Of a stretch of DNA of 64,000 nucleotides, positions 52,493 through 60,495 are shown piece after piece. Within the stretch, counting starts at the first letter, position 1. Each line of letters starts with the position of its first letter. This stretch comes from Candidatus Eisenbacteria bacterium (GTDB taxonomy: Bacteria > Desulfobacterota > Binatia > DP-6). Under the pieces are notes generated by a model. The model had not been told where the DNA came from. It worked only from the letters and a program-made list of their open reading frames with translations, and did not search any database. The stretch is taken from the NCBI GenBank assembly GCA_035577985.1, contig DATJZY010000147.1, positions 1-64,000 of the forward strand, given 5' to 3'. The position numbers were made by a program, and so were the translations under genes.

Positions 52493-53322
52493 TGGCGCGC
52501 AACCGCTTCGACGGCACGCCCGTGCCCAACGTCCATCCGGTTCGCCGCATCATGCCCTTCATCATGCCGTCCAAGAACGGCGCCTTCGTGCTCTTCGAGC
52601 AGGAGATCGCGACCGGGCCGCTCGCGGCCTTTCTCGCCGACGTGAACCGCGGGCGGACCGAGGGCCGCCACGTCACGATGTTCCACTGCGTGCTGCGCGC
52701 CGTCGGCATCGCGATGACCGAGTTCCCTCGCCTGAACCGCTACATCTCCGGGTCGCGCCTCTACGAGCGACGCGGCGTCTGGCTCGCCTTCAGCGCGAAG
52801 CAGCGGCTGGAGAAGGACGCCCCGCTCTTCACGGCGAAGGTGGAGCACAAGGCCGGCGAGCCGCTCGAAGCGTTCGTCGATCGCGTGCTCGGCGCGCTCG
52901 GCGAGGGCCGCTCCGGCAAGGAGACGGCGACCGATCGAGAGATCAAGACGTTCCTGCGGCTCCCCGGACCGGTGCTCCGCGTCGCGGTCCGCCTGCAGCG
53001 CCTGCTCGACGGCTGGAACGTCTATCCGGCGTCGCTCCTCGAGGGCGATCCGCTCTACGCCTCGGCGTTCGTCGCCAACCTGGGATCGGTCGGCCTCGAC
53101 GCCGCATTCCACCACCTCTACGAGTACGGGACGATCCCGATCTTCGCGACCATGGGCCGATTCCACCGCGCCCCGGTCGTGTTCGAGAACGGGTCGGTCG
53201 GCAGCCGCGAGATCTTCACGCTGCGCTACACGTACGACGAGCGCGTCGAGGACGGGTTCTACGCGGCGCGCGCGCTCGAGCGCCTGGCGGCCTGCCTGGC
53301 GGAGCCGGCGACGCTCCGGTAG
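52492..53322 (+). CDS. 2-oxoacid-dehydrogenase-type acyltransferase domain, catalytic His missing
   Basis: A 276-residue protein with the fold of the E2 acyltransferase (CAT-like) domain but without lipoyl or E1/E3-binding parts. FHCVLRAVGIAMTEFPRLNRYI matches the E2 core. Near the C-terminus the active-site HRxxDG box reads ERVEDGFYAAR: the catalytic histidine is replaced by glutamate, so classical acyl transfer to CoA is unlikely. Similar small E2-like proteins are seen next to oxidoreductases in actinobacteria and deltaproteobacteria, function unknown. Translationally coupled to the GMC gene. Confidence 0.7.
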   Translation: MARNRFDGTPVPNVHPVRRIMPFIMPSKNGAFVLFEQEIATGPLAAFLADVNRGRTEGRHVTMFHCVLRAVGIAMTEFPRLNRYISGSRLYERRGVWLAFSAKQRLEKDAPLFTAKVEHKAGEPLEAFVDRVLGALGEGRSGKETATDREIKTFLRLPGPVLRVAVRLQRLLDGWNVYPASLLEGDPLYASAFVANLGSVGLDAAFHHLYEYGTIPIFATMGRFHRAPVVFENGSVGSREIFTLRYTYDERVEDGFYAARALERLAACLAEPATLR

Positions 53323-53336
53323 GCGATCGCAGCAGC

Positions 53337-55082
53337 GTGACGAGCCCCGTGAAGCGCTGGCGCGCAGCCCTGGCGGCCATCGCGACGCTCGGCGCGTACG
53401 CCCTCGCCGTCGGGTGGATCACGTGGCCGCTCGCGTCCGTCCTGTCGACGCACCTCGCGGCCACGGCGCTCGGCGGTCAGAGCGACCAGCAACACGCGAT
53501 CTGGGCGCTCGCGTGGGAGTCGCACGCGCTCACGACGGCGCCGTCGACGTTCCTCGACGCGAACATCTACTACCCGGCGAAACACGCGCTCCTGTACGCC
53601 GCCGCATCCTACGGATCGCTGCCGTACTTCGCTCCCGTCTTCCTCACGACCGGCAACCCGACGCTCGCCATGAACGTCGTCTTCCTCTTCGGCGTGGTGC
53701 TGGCCGCCGCCGCGCTCCACCTGGTGGTCGTCCGATGGACGGGCTCGTATCTGGCGGGCGCCATCGCGGGAGCGACGTTCGTCTGCACCCGCTGGGTGCT
53801 GTGGGAGTGGCTCCCGGCGGCGCCGCAGTACGCGACCCTGGTCTACTTCCCCTTCATCGTGGGGCTCGCCGCACGCGAGCAGTCGGACACTCGCGGGATG
53901 CTCGTCCTCGCGGTGCTCGTCGCGCTGCAGTCGTCGACCGACCTCGTCTACGTCGCGCCGGCCGTCTTCGGCCCGCTGGGCGTCCTCGCCGCGGCGCGGC
54001 TCGTCCGCCCGACGACCAGACGCGAGGGGGCACGCCTGTTCGGCGCGCTGGTGGTCGCCCTCGTTCTTCTGGCGCCGGCGTACACGGGCCTCATGTGGGT
54101 CAAGTGGGAAAATCCCGACCTCGCCAGGCAGTCCATGTGGAGGCCGCTCACCGCCGTGGGACCGATCTCGAAGGCGCTCTTCGGCCGGCTCGTCGCCGTC
54201 GCGGTTCCCATCGTCGCGTTCGTCCTCGTCGCCGCCGGCGCCGCCAGCCGCGCGTGTCGTCCTCGCGACGCCGACGCCCGTCGCGCACGCGCGTGGGCAT
54301 GCGCGCTCACGTTCGCGGTGGTGGGAACCTGTCTCGCCCTTCCCTACAACGCCACCTGGTGGGGCCACGAGCTCACGAACCCGCTCTATCACTTCATTCC
54401 CGCGCTGCGCGTGATCCGGGTCCCGGCGCGTCTCGGGAGCGGTGGTCTCGTCGGGTTGTGCCTTCTCGCCGGCCTCGGCTTCTTCGAGCTCACGCGGCGG
54501 CTGCGCGAATGGCTCCCGTCCCGGAGCGCGGCCGCCGCGTCGATCGTGCTCGCCCTGCTCGTGTGCTGGAACCTGTACGTCGATCTTCAGCAGCGACCCT
54601 GGTCGCCGGCGGATCAGTGGGAGCTGCCGGCCGCTTTTCCCGTCAGGCCGAGCCCGGCGCCCGACTCGCCCATCATCGCCGCCATCCGCGGGCGCGACGG
54701 ACCGCTGCTCGAGGTGCCCGTGGACAAGTTCGGAGGCGCCGACCCGACCGCGCACGCCCTCGCCATGTATCGCTCGATCTTCCACTGGCGGCCGCTCTTG
54801 AACGGCTACGCCAGCTACTGGCCGCACGGGTTCCTCGAGCGCATGCGGATCGTGCAGCGACTGCCCGAGCCGGACGCGATCGAGGCGCTGTGGCGAGAGA
54901 CGGGACTCGCGCTCGTAGTCGTCCACACGGCGAGCATGCGCGAGCGCGCCCGCGCGTGGCTCCCGCTGGCGATGGGACAGAACGCTTGGCTCCGCCCGGT
55001 CGCGCGTGACCATGGCGACGTCCTGTTCGAGGTGACGCCGCCGCCTGGAACGGCGCCGCGGGTCGACCCGCCCGCCGCGTAG
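53337..55082 (+). CDS. polytopic membrane protein, GT-C-like
   Basis: A 581-residue protein with about ten hydrophobic helices in residues 10-420 and a soluble C-terminal 160 residues. The N-terminal loop with GQSDQQHAIWALAWESHALTTAPSTFLDANIYYPAKHALLY is typical of the uncharacterised YfhO/PMT-like GT-C membrane proteins, which transfer sugars from lipid carriers. No DxD or DD catalytic motif can be assigned with confidence. GTG 53337 lies 14 bases after the E2-like gene. The function is undetermined. Confidence 0.72.
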   Translation: MTSPVKRWRAALAAIATLGAYALAVGWITWPLASVLSTHLAATALGGQSDQQHAIWALAWESHALTTAPSTFLDANIYYPAKHALLYAAASYGSLPYFAPVFLTTGNPTLAMNVVFLFGVVLAAAALHLVVVRWTGSYLAGAIAGATFVCTRWVLWEWLPAAPQYATLVYFPFIVGLAAREQSDTRGMLVLAVLVALQSSTDLVYVAPAVFGPLGVLAAARLVRPTTRREGARLFGALVVALVLLAPAYTGLMWVKWENPDLARQSMWRPLTAVGPISKALFGRLVAVAVPIVAFVLVAAGAASRACRPRDADARRARAWACALTFAVVGTCLALPYNATWWGHELTNPLYHFIPALRVIRVPARLGSGGLVGLCLLAGLGFFELTRRLREWLPSRSAAAASIVLALLVCWNLYVDLQQRPWSPADQWELPAAFPVRPSPAPDSPIIAAIRGRDGPLLEVPVDKFGGADPTAHALAMYRSIFHWRPLLNGYASYWPHGFLERMRIVQRLPEPDAIEALWRETGLALVVVHTASMRERARAWLPLAMGQNAWLRPVARDHGDVLFEVTPPPGTAPRVDPPAA

Positions 55083-55088
55083 CCCGGA

Positions 55089-55304
55089 TCAGCGGCCGCG
55101 CCGGCGCCTTGGACGGGCGCGCTTGCGCGGCTTGCCGCGGCCCGAGCCGCTCTTCTTGCCCCCGCCCGAGCGCGCGTTGACCGTCGCCCACGCCCGGCGC
55201 GCCGCCGTCTTGCGGCCGAGCCCGCGACGCTCGTAGCCCTCCTCGATGTGCCGCGCCTGACGCTTCTGCTTGTCCGTGTAGCTCGACTTGTCACCGCGCG
55301 GCAT
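55089..55304 (-). CDS. small basic plasmid-stabilisation-like protein
   Basis: A 71-residue very basic protein: SSYTDKQKRQARHIEEGYERRG, RAWATVNARSGGGKKSGSG and a lysine/arginine tail. It matches a widespread small family often labelled plasmid stabilization protein or ChaB-neighbour-like and found near stress genes; DNA or RNA binding is plausible. GGAGG stands 6 bases before ATG 55304. It overlaps the SOD gene's 3' end by 14 bases and so is probably part of its operon. Confidence 0.65.
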   Translation of the reverse strand: MPRGDKSSYTDKQKRQARHIEEGYERRGLGRKTAARRAWATVNARSGGGKKSGSGRGKPRKRARPRRRRGR

Positions 55305-55956
55305 CACATTCCTCCGGGCTTCTGCGGCGCCGGCGGCCGGTGCGATCGGCGCTCCCGACCAGACGCTGCTCGACCGTCTGCCACCACACGTTCGCCAGGA
55401 ACGCCTCGACGTACTTGGGACGTTCCTTCGGCTTGTAGTCGAGCACGAACGCGTGCTCCCAGACGTCCATCACGAGCAGCGGCACGACGCCGGCCACGTT
55501 GCCGACATCGTGCAACGTGATCCAGTTGTTCGCCAACCCACCGGTCGCGGGATCGACCGAGCAGATGGCCCACCCCACACCGCGAATCTTCCCCACGCTG
55601 ACGAAGTCGGCCTTCCACACCTCGTAGCTTCCGAAGCTCGCCGCCGCCGCGCGCGCGAAGGCGGAGGCGCGCGGTGGGTCGGGGCTACCGCCCCGGGTGA
55701 GGTTCTCGAAGTAGAGCTCGTGCAGGACCATGCCGTTGTGCTCGAAGCCGAGGCGGCGGGTCAGCTCGGAGTACTCGGGCATCTCCTCCTGGTCCACCTT
55801 CCCGTCGCGCAGGAGCTCACGGATGCGCTCGTTCAGCCGATTGGTCTCGTGCACGTAGCCCTCGTAGAGCCGCAGGTGCATCTCGAGGGTGCGGTCCGAG
55901 ATGCCGTGGAGGCCGCTCAAGTCGAACGTCTTCGCGACGTAGCGATGGCTCATCAT
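55291..55956 (-). CDS. Fe/Mn-family superoxide dismutase
   Basis: A 221-residue enzyme of the iron/manganese superoxide dismutase family, converting superoxide to peroxide and oxygen. Metal ligands are visible at His27 (LEMHLRL), His79 (LHELYFENL), Asp164 and His168 (DVWEHAF), with the gateway tyrosine in GYV. The usual second histidine in the first helix (HH) is absent. The C-terminus is longer and arginine-rich. The metal cannot be told. Alternative starts are ATG 55956 and 55953. It fits the stress-gene run on this strand. Confidence 0.85.
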   Translation of the reverse strand: MMSHRYVAKTFDLSGLHGISDRTLEMHLRLYEGYVHETNRLNERIRELLRDGKVDQEEMPEYSELTRRLGFEHNGMVLHELYFENLTRGGSPDPPRASAFARAAAASFGSYEVWKADFVSVGKIRGVGWAICSVDPATGGLANNWITLHDVGNVAGVVPLLVMDVWEHAFVLDYKPKERPKYVEAFLANVWWQTVEQRLVGSADRTGRRRRRSPEECDAAR

Positions 55957-55969
55957 GGCCGCACGACCG

Positions 55970-56386
55970 TCAGCGCCGCAGGACCCGCGAGATGAGGCTC
56001 CTCCCGACGAAATAGCCGGCGGACGAGGCCGTCACGAGCAGCAGCGCGACGAATCCGTCGCGGACGGTCGCCCGCCGATCGTCGTCGGACACGCTCCGAC
56101 GTTCGAGGTACGTCGCCGCCTTCTCGAGCCGGTTGGCGATCCGCTGGCGCGGGGCGACGAGGAGCGCGCGCGCGTCCGGCGGCTCGCGCAGCCCCTTCGC
56201 AACCGACCGAAGCACCCGGCCGACCGACGCCACGGCGTCGCCGAGACGATCGCCGGCCTGATCGGCCAGCTCGGTCGCGCCGGCGGCGACGTTCTTCACC
56301 TGCTCGTGCGCCCCGTCGACGACCTCGTGCGCCCGCTCCGCGATGCGATCGACCTCCACCAAACGGGTCTTCTGTTCCTTCTTCAT
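55970..56386 (-). CDS. phasin/LEA-like membrane-anchored helical protein
   Basis: A 138-residue protein. Residues 1-70 are an amphipathic repeated helix (ERAHEVVDGAHEQVKNVAAGATELADQAGDRLGDAV), as in phasins, apolipoprotein-like or LEA proteins; residues about 110-132 form a transmembrane helix (GFVALLLVTASSAGYFVGRSLI). It may stabilise membranes or polymers under stress. AGGAGA precedes ATG 56386 at 6 bases. It follows the BON gene by 9 bases and is probably cotranscribed with it. Confidence 0.6.
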   Translation of the reverse strand: MKKEQKTRLVEVDRIAERAHEVVDGAHEQVKNVAAGATELADQAGDRLGDAVASVGRVLRSVAKGLREPPDARALLVAPRQRIANRLEKAATYLERRSVSDDDRRATVRDGFVALLLVTASSAGYFVGRSLISRVLRR

Positions 56387-56395
56387 GGTGGTCTC

Positions 56396-57439
56396 CTAGT
56401 TCGCCGCGGTGCCCTTCACTTCCAGGTCGTCGTGCACGGCGCGGACGCCTGCGGCGCCACGGGCGGTGACGGCCGCCGCGAGCCGCTCTCCCTGGCCCGG
56501 CACGGTTCCGCTGAGGCGCACCACCCCGTTCTTCACCTCGACGTCGATCCCGAGGCGCCGCAGATCCTCGCGCGCGTCGATGGCGCGCTTCACGGCCTCC
56601 TCGACGTCGTCGTCACGCGAATCGACGGCGGGCTGGTGCTCGGCGGGGACGACTTGCAGCTCGTTCTGCACGCCGGCGACGCCCGAGACCGCGCGTGCGT
56701 CCTCTTCCGCCGCCCGCTTCGCGTCCTGCGACGGGACGATGCCGAACAGCGTCACCACGCCCTTGCTGGTATCGACGTTGATGTCGAGGCTCGGCGTGCG
56801 CGAGTCGGCGATGAGGCGCAGCTTCGTGGCCGACGTGAGCCACGCGTCGGTGATGGTGTCACCGGCGGCCGCGACCGCGCTCGGCCGGTCTTCGAAGATC
56901 TCGGCGTCCGCGAGCGTATTCGGGCTCTGGATCTCGCTCGCGACGCGGCGCACGCCCGGGACCTCGGCTGCGACCTCGATCGCGCGCAAATGCGCCGAGA
57001 GGGTCGCCGCCTTTCCCGACAGGAGCACCACGCCCGCGTTCACCGACTGGACGGCGACGCTGCTGTCGGCGAGTCCCGGGTCGCTCTTCAAGGCCGTGGT
57101 CACGCGCTCCTTGACGGCGTCGTCCGACTCGGTGACGGCATCCTCGCCTTCCTTGCTCACCACCACGAGCAGATCGCGGACGTTCCGGACACCTTCGATC
57201 GTGCGGACGACCTCGACCGCGCGGGCTTTCTCGGCCTCGCTTCGCACCTTTCCGTGCAGCGTCACCCGCCCGTCGACGGTGTCGACGTCGACGGCGGTCC
57301 CGTGGACGCCCTCGGCGGTCAGCAGCGCGATCTTGGCCTTGGTGGTGATCCACGCGTCGGGTTTCTCCATGGCGAACGCGGCGCCGCCGAGCGCGACGGC
57401 GAGCGCGACGCTGCGAAGCACAGTCGTTACGAACCTCAT
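56396..57439 (-). CDS. exported four-BON-domain protein (OsmY-like)
   Basis: A 347-residue periplasmic protein. A signal peptide (MRFVTTVLRSVALAVALGGAAFA) precedes four BON domains at about 28-94, 107-172, 197-264 and 278-343, each with a V..G.V.L.G.V strand pair and a VxGVxxVxxxL helix-strand. BON domains bind phospholipid membranes; the best-known member OsmY is induced by hyperosmotic shock. GGAGGAACGAC gives a good ribosome-binding site 6 bases before ATG 57439. A TGTA-type site is 113-135 bases upstream of its start. It would guard the envelope under stress. Confidence 0.87.
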   Translation of the reverse strand: MRFVTTVLRSVALAVALGGAAFAMEKPDAWITTKAKIALLTAEGVHGTAVDVDTVDGRVTLHGKVRSEAEKARAVEVVRTIEGVRNVRDLLVVVSKEGEDAVTESDDAVKERVTTALKSDPGLADSSVAVQSVNAGVVLLSGKAATLSAHLRAIEVAAEVPGVRRVASEIQSPNTLADAEIFEDRPSAVAAAGDTITDAWLTSATKLRLIADSRTPSLDINVDTSKGVVTLFGIVPSQDAKRAAEEDARAVSGVAGVQNELQVVPAEHQPAVDSRDDDVEEAVKRAIDAREDLRRLGIDVEVKNGVVRLSGTVPGQGERLAAAVTARGAAGVRAVHDDLEVKGTAAN

Positions 57440-57518
57440 GTCGTTCCTCCTCTCGGGTCCGGCTACGCCCGGTGGTAGCCTGATGGTGCAGTGTGCAGAT
57501 TCCGGGCCAACGCGGCGG

Positions 57519-57545
57519 GCCCGTGATCTCGCAACGATCACGGGC
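57519..57545 (-). terminator. 10-bp hairpin between the small HTH gene and the BON gene
   Basis: GCCCGTGATC (57519-57528) and GATCACGGGC (57536-57545) pair perfectly around a 7-base loop. It could end the upstream small-protein transcript or, if transcription starts at the TGTA site, be the 5' leader hairpin of the BON mRNA. No T-run. Confidence 0.4.
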
Positions 57546-57551
57546 GCGGCC

Positions 57552-57574
57552 TTACATGCGTTGTAGTGATTACA
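57552..57574 (-). promoter_or_regulatory. TGTA-palindrome site 5, upstream of the BON gene
   Basis: TGTAGTGATTACA at 57562-57574 keeps the TGTA-N5-TACA frame; read toward the BON gene it is TGTAATCACTACA, with TGTAAG 18 bases further. It lies 113-135 bases ahead of the BON start. Confidence 0.5.
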
Positions 57575-57597
57575 GCGCGGGCAACGCGCCCGAGGGG

Positions 57598-58002
57598 TCA
57601 GCCCCTGACGGCGAGCCGAAGCGGCGTCGCGCCGCGCTCGCGCATGCGGACGATGGGGTGGACGGCGGCGCGCCGGCGCTGGCGACGAACGGCCTCGCGA
57701 ATCGCCACGGGGTCGAGCGACAGCGCGTGGCACACGTTCACGAACGAGAACGGCCAGGTGGGATCGTCGGCGTTGAGCCACGCCGCGGCGGCCCGGATCT
57801 CGCAACGCTCGTGCATCGTGAGACCGGGGCAGTCGATGCGCCGGTACACGCGGATCGCGTCGTCGAGAATGGCGATCAGCAGGCGCTGCTCGCCGGTCGT
57901 CGCCGCGCTCCGATCGTAGAGCTGTTCGGGGAGCACCGTGATGGGTTCCACGTTGCGCAGGTCGAAGTACCGATCCTCGGGCTCGACGTACGATCGCTTC
58001 AT
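57598..58002 (-). CDS. small HTH-like protein, family member 2 (possible regulator)
   Basis: A 134-residue homologue of the protein at 25858-26286. Shared are P.TVLPEQL, a QRLLIAILDDAIRVY helix, a WL....WPFSFVNVCHALSLDPVAIREAVRR segment with the pattern W-x-FSF then a helix-turn-helix-like end, and a basic tail. GGAGG stands 5 bases before ATG 58002, a strong ribosome-binding site. Family unknown to me. Position beside a TGTA site and a stress-gene run supports a regulatory role. Upstream there is only a half-site (TGTAGAA read toward the gene, near 58105). Confidence 0.65.
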   Translation of the reverse strand: MKRSYVEPEDRYFDLRNVEPITVLPEQLYDRSAATTGEQRLLIAILDDAIRVYRRIDCPGLTMHERCEIRAAAAWLNADDPTWPFSFVNVCHALSLDPVAIREAVRRQRRRAAVHPIVRMRERGATPLRLAVRG

Positions 58003-58172
58003 GACGCCCTCCTTCTCCGTGTTTGCTGGGGCGAGAAGTGCAGGCCCCGTGCCATCTGGATCGGGCCGCCGGGCGTTGCCACGAGGGGTCCCCAGGTCCG
58101 CTTTCTACAACCGGCCGTGCCTCGTTGACCGGCCCGTGGAAGCTCGTCAGAACCACGGCAGTGCCCGTGGCC

Positions 58173-58721
58173 ATGCCCGACGACGGTTTCGGCGCTGCAC
58201 GATTCCTCGACCTGGTGCGCCTGGCGCGACCGACGGCGCACGAGGTACGTGGCGCGTGCAGTACGATGGCCATCCATCTCGAGCTGACGCGTTCGGCGCT
58301 CGGCACCGTGCCGGATGGCGCGCTGCGTGACCAGCTCGCGCGCCATCTGGACGTGCTCGAGCGCGAGCGCGAGCGCCTGCTCGCCGCGACGCAAGCGTTC
58401 CTCGCACTGGTTGCGACGCCCGGCGCGCCGGCCGAGCCGGTCGACGTGGCTGCGCTGGTCCACGAAACCATCGCCGCCTTGCGCCCGCTCGCGATCGAGC
58501 GTCGCGTGCGCTTGGACCTCACGGGAACCTCGGTCCCGGTCGAAGTGACGGCCCCCCGGGAGCGCCTGCGCCAGCAGCTCCTCGATCTCTTGCTGCCGGC
58601 GCTCGAACGCGCAGCCGAAGGCGCCGAGCTGTCCGTGCGCGTCGCCGCACGCGGCGACGCCGTCGCGGTCACGATGGATGCCGCCCCCGCGCTGACGATC
58701 CCCCGTCGAGGGAGCTCGTAG
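58173..58721 (+). CDS. degenerate histidine-kinase-like protein lacking the N-box
   Basis: A 182-residue protein. Residues about 15-80 look like a kinase dimerisation helix with the possible phospho-histidine in AHEVRGACSTMAIHLEL; a linker and a VDVAALVHETIAALRPLAIERRVRLDLTG stretch match the start of a HATPase domain. The N-box that binds ATP reads LLDLLLPALERA, without the two Asn residues, and the G1/G2 loops are absent. It probably cannot phosphorylate and may act as a partner, phosphotransfer or phosphatase factor for the regulator that starts 3 bases after its stop. The start (ATG 58173) is uncertain. Confidence 0.62.
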   Translation: MPDDGFGAARFLDLVRLARPTAHEVRGACSTMAIHLELTRSALGTVPDGALRDQLARHLDVLERERERLLAATQAFLALVATPGAPAEPVDVAALVHETIAALRPLAIERRVRLDLTGTSVPVEVTAPRERLRQQLLDLLLPALERAAEGAELSVRVAARGDAVAVTMDAAPALTIPRRGSS

Positions 58722-58724
58722 TCG

Positions 58725-60086
58725 ATGCCACACGCGCTCATCGTCGACGACGACGTCGATCACCTGCGCGGTCTGGCCGAGCTGGTCGAACGCGAGGGCT
58801 TCACGACCAGCACCGCCGAAACGCTGGCGACGGCGCGCGCCGCGCTCACGAGCCATCCACCGGACGTCATCCTGACCGACCTCGTGCTCCCCGACGGGCG
58901 CGGCCTCGACGTGCTGAAGGACGTCGAGCCCCCGTGCAGCGCCGAGATGGTGCTCATCACCGGTAACGCGACCATCGACTCGGCGATCGAGGCGCTCCGC
59001 ATGGGCATCACCGACTACCTGACCAAGCCCATCGATCTCGCGCGCCTCAAGACCACGCTGGCGAACGTCGCGCGCACCCTGGAGTTCAAGGGTGAAATCG
59101 GCAGTCTGCGCAGCGAGCTGCGGAAGCTCGGACGCTTCGGGCGCCTGATCGGCGCATCCCCGCCCATGCAGAAGGTGTACGACCTCATCGCCAAGGTGTC
59201 GCCGACCGAGGCCTCGGTCTTCGTCGTCGGCGACAGCGGAACCGGCAAGGAGCTCGTCGCCGAGACCGTCCGCGACTTGAGCCGCCGTAAGCGCGGCCCC
59301 TTCCTGGCGATCAACTGCGGCGCCGTGTCCCCGAACCTGATCGAGAGCGAGCTGTTCGGGCACGAGCGCGGCAGCTTCACGGGCGCTGCGCAGCGCCATC
59401 GCGGTCACTTCGAGCGCGCGTCGGGCGGGACGCTCTTCCTCGACGAGGTGACCGAGATGCCGGTCGAGCTGCAGGTGAAGCTCCTGCGCGTGCTCGAGAC
59501 CGGCACGGTGATGCGGATTGGTGGCGACGAACCCGTCGCGGTCGACGTCCGCATCATCGCGGCGACCAACCGCAACCCCGCGCAGGCCGTCACCGAGGGC
59601 AAGCTGCGCGAGGACCTGTACTATCGCCTGAACGTGTTCCCGATCGAGCTGCCGCCCCTGCGCGATCGGCCCGGCGACGTCGCGCGCCTCGCGACGAGCG
59701 TGCTCGAGTCGCTCAACGAGGCCGAGGGCATCCGCAAGCGCTTCACGCAGGCCGCCATGGATCGGCTGGAACGTCACGAATGGCCCGGCAACGTGCGCGA
59801 GCTGAAGAACGTCGTGCAGCGGGCGTTCATCCTGGCGAACCAGGACATCGACGTCGCGTGCTTCCCCGACGAGCTCGGGGCCGCGACGCTCGCGCTGGCG
59901 CCGGCGGCGCCGGAGGGCGGCCCCATGGCGGCGGTGAAGGTGGGCGTGTCGCTGGGCGAGGTCGAGCGACAGCTGATTCTCGCGACCCTCGAGCAGTACG
60001 CCGGCGACAAGAAGAAGACGGCGGAAACCCTCGGGATCAGCCTCAAGACCCTCTACAACCGGCTGAACCTCTACAAGCGCGACTGA
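58725..60086 (+). CDS. NtrC-family sigma-54 response regulator (copy 2)
   Basis: A 453-residue paralogue of the regulator at 31191, similar from end to end. The receiver has VDDD, phospho-acceptor Asp52 (TDLVLPDG) and KPI. The AAA+ domain has Walker A GDSGTGKE, the GSFTGA loop, GGTLFLDEVTEMP and GNVRELKNV; the Fis-type HTH is KKTAETLGISLKTLYNRLNLYKR. It is encoded with a degenerate kinase-like protein, so its phosphate donor is likely one of the kinases at 60496 or 62680 or elsewhere. Followed by a strong hairpin. Confidence 0.92.
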   Translation: MPHALIVDDDVDHLRGLAELVEREGFTTSTAETLATARAALTSHPPDVILTDLVLPDGRGLDVLKDVEPPCSAEMVLITGNATIDSAIEALRMGITDYLTKPIDLARLKTTLANVARTLEFKGEIGSLRSELRKLGRFGRLIGASPPMQKVYDLIAKVSPTEASVFVVGDSGTGKELVAETVRDLSRRKRGPFLAINCGAVSPNLIESELFGHERGSFTGAAQRHRGHFERASGGTLFLDEVTEMPVELQVKLLRVLETGTVMRIGGDEPVAVDVRIIAATNRNPAQAVTEGKLREDLYYRLNVFPIELPPLRDRPGDVARLATSVLESLNEAEGIRKRFTQAAMDRLERHEWPGNVRELKNVVQRAFILANQDIDVACFPDELGAATLALAPAAPEGGPMAAVKVGVSLGEVERQLILATLEQYAGDKKKTAETLGISLKTLYNRLNLYKRD

Positions 60087-60105
60087 CTCCGGGCCGGAAA
60101 AGGGG

Positions 60106-60135
60106 GTTGCGGCCCGGATCGCTCCGGGCCGCAAC
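60106..60135 (+). terminator. 13-bp hairpin behind the NtrC-type gene
   Basis: GTTGCGGCCCGGA and TCCGGGCCGCAAC pair perfectly around TCGC, 20 bases after the regulator's stop. A G-run follows rather than a T-run, so the terminator call rests on the stem and position. Confidence 0.6.
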
Positions 60136-60191
60136 GGGGGATGGGTGCGCGGCGTCGGGTGACGCCACGCTGTGGGCTCCCGTGCGTGTCG

Positions 60192-60371
60192 CTACGGGAG
60201 TGCCTTTCCGCCTGAGCTCAGCGCGCGGCTGAGCAGGCCGATGGCGAGCACGGCGACACCCAGCACGGCGAACAGCCAGCCGATGTCGGCCGACATACCC
60301 GCGATACCACCGAAGCCGAGCGCCGCGGCGATGAGTGCGATCACGAAGAACGTCACGGCCCAGCTCAACAT
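60192..60371 (-). CDS. DUF1328-family small membrane protein
   Basis: A 59-residue membrane protein with two helices. [25 protein letters not shown], then [18 protein letters not shown], is the DUF1328/YtjA pattern, small inner-membrane proteins seen in stress and envelope regulons. GGAGG is 7 bases ahead of ATG 60371. A TGTA-type site lies 88-114 bases upstream of the start. Function unknown. Confidence 0.8.
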   Translation of the reverse strand: MLSWAVTFFVIALIAAALGFGGIAGMSADIGWLFAVLGVAVLAIGLLSRALSSGGKALP

Positions 60372-60458
60372 GTCGGCACCTCCATTGCGGATTCCCAAGA
60401 GCAACGTGCGTGCCACGACCACGTCGACCGTGGGCGGGCTGCGACACCGCTCGCGCGT

Positions 60459-60485
60459 TGTAAGAGCTTCCGCTCGCGGTGTAAG
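60459..60485. promoter_or_regulatory. TGTA-type site 6, upstream of DUF1328
   Basis: TGTAAGAGCTTCC (60459-60471) is near-identical to the first element of site 3 and TGTAAG follows at 60480-60485, 21 bases on. It lies between the DUF1328 start and the hybrid-kinase stop, but reads in the opposite direction to the genes there, so it is better seen as an operator than a promoter. Confidence 0.4.
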
Positions 60486-60495
60486 CCGTGCTCGA

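Noticed and set aside
58094..58112. TGTAGAA half-site upstream of the second small HTH-like gene
   Set aside because: Only one half of the palindrome is present and no second element follows, so it is not counted as a site.
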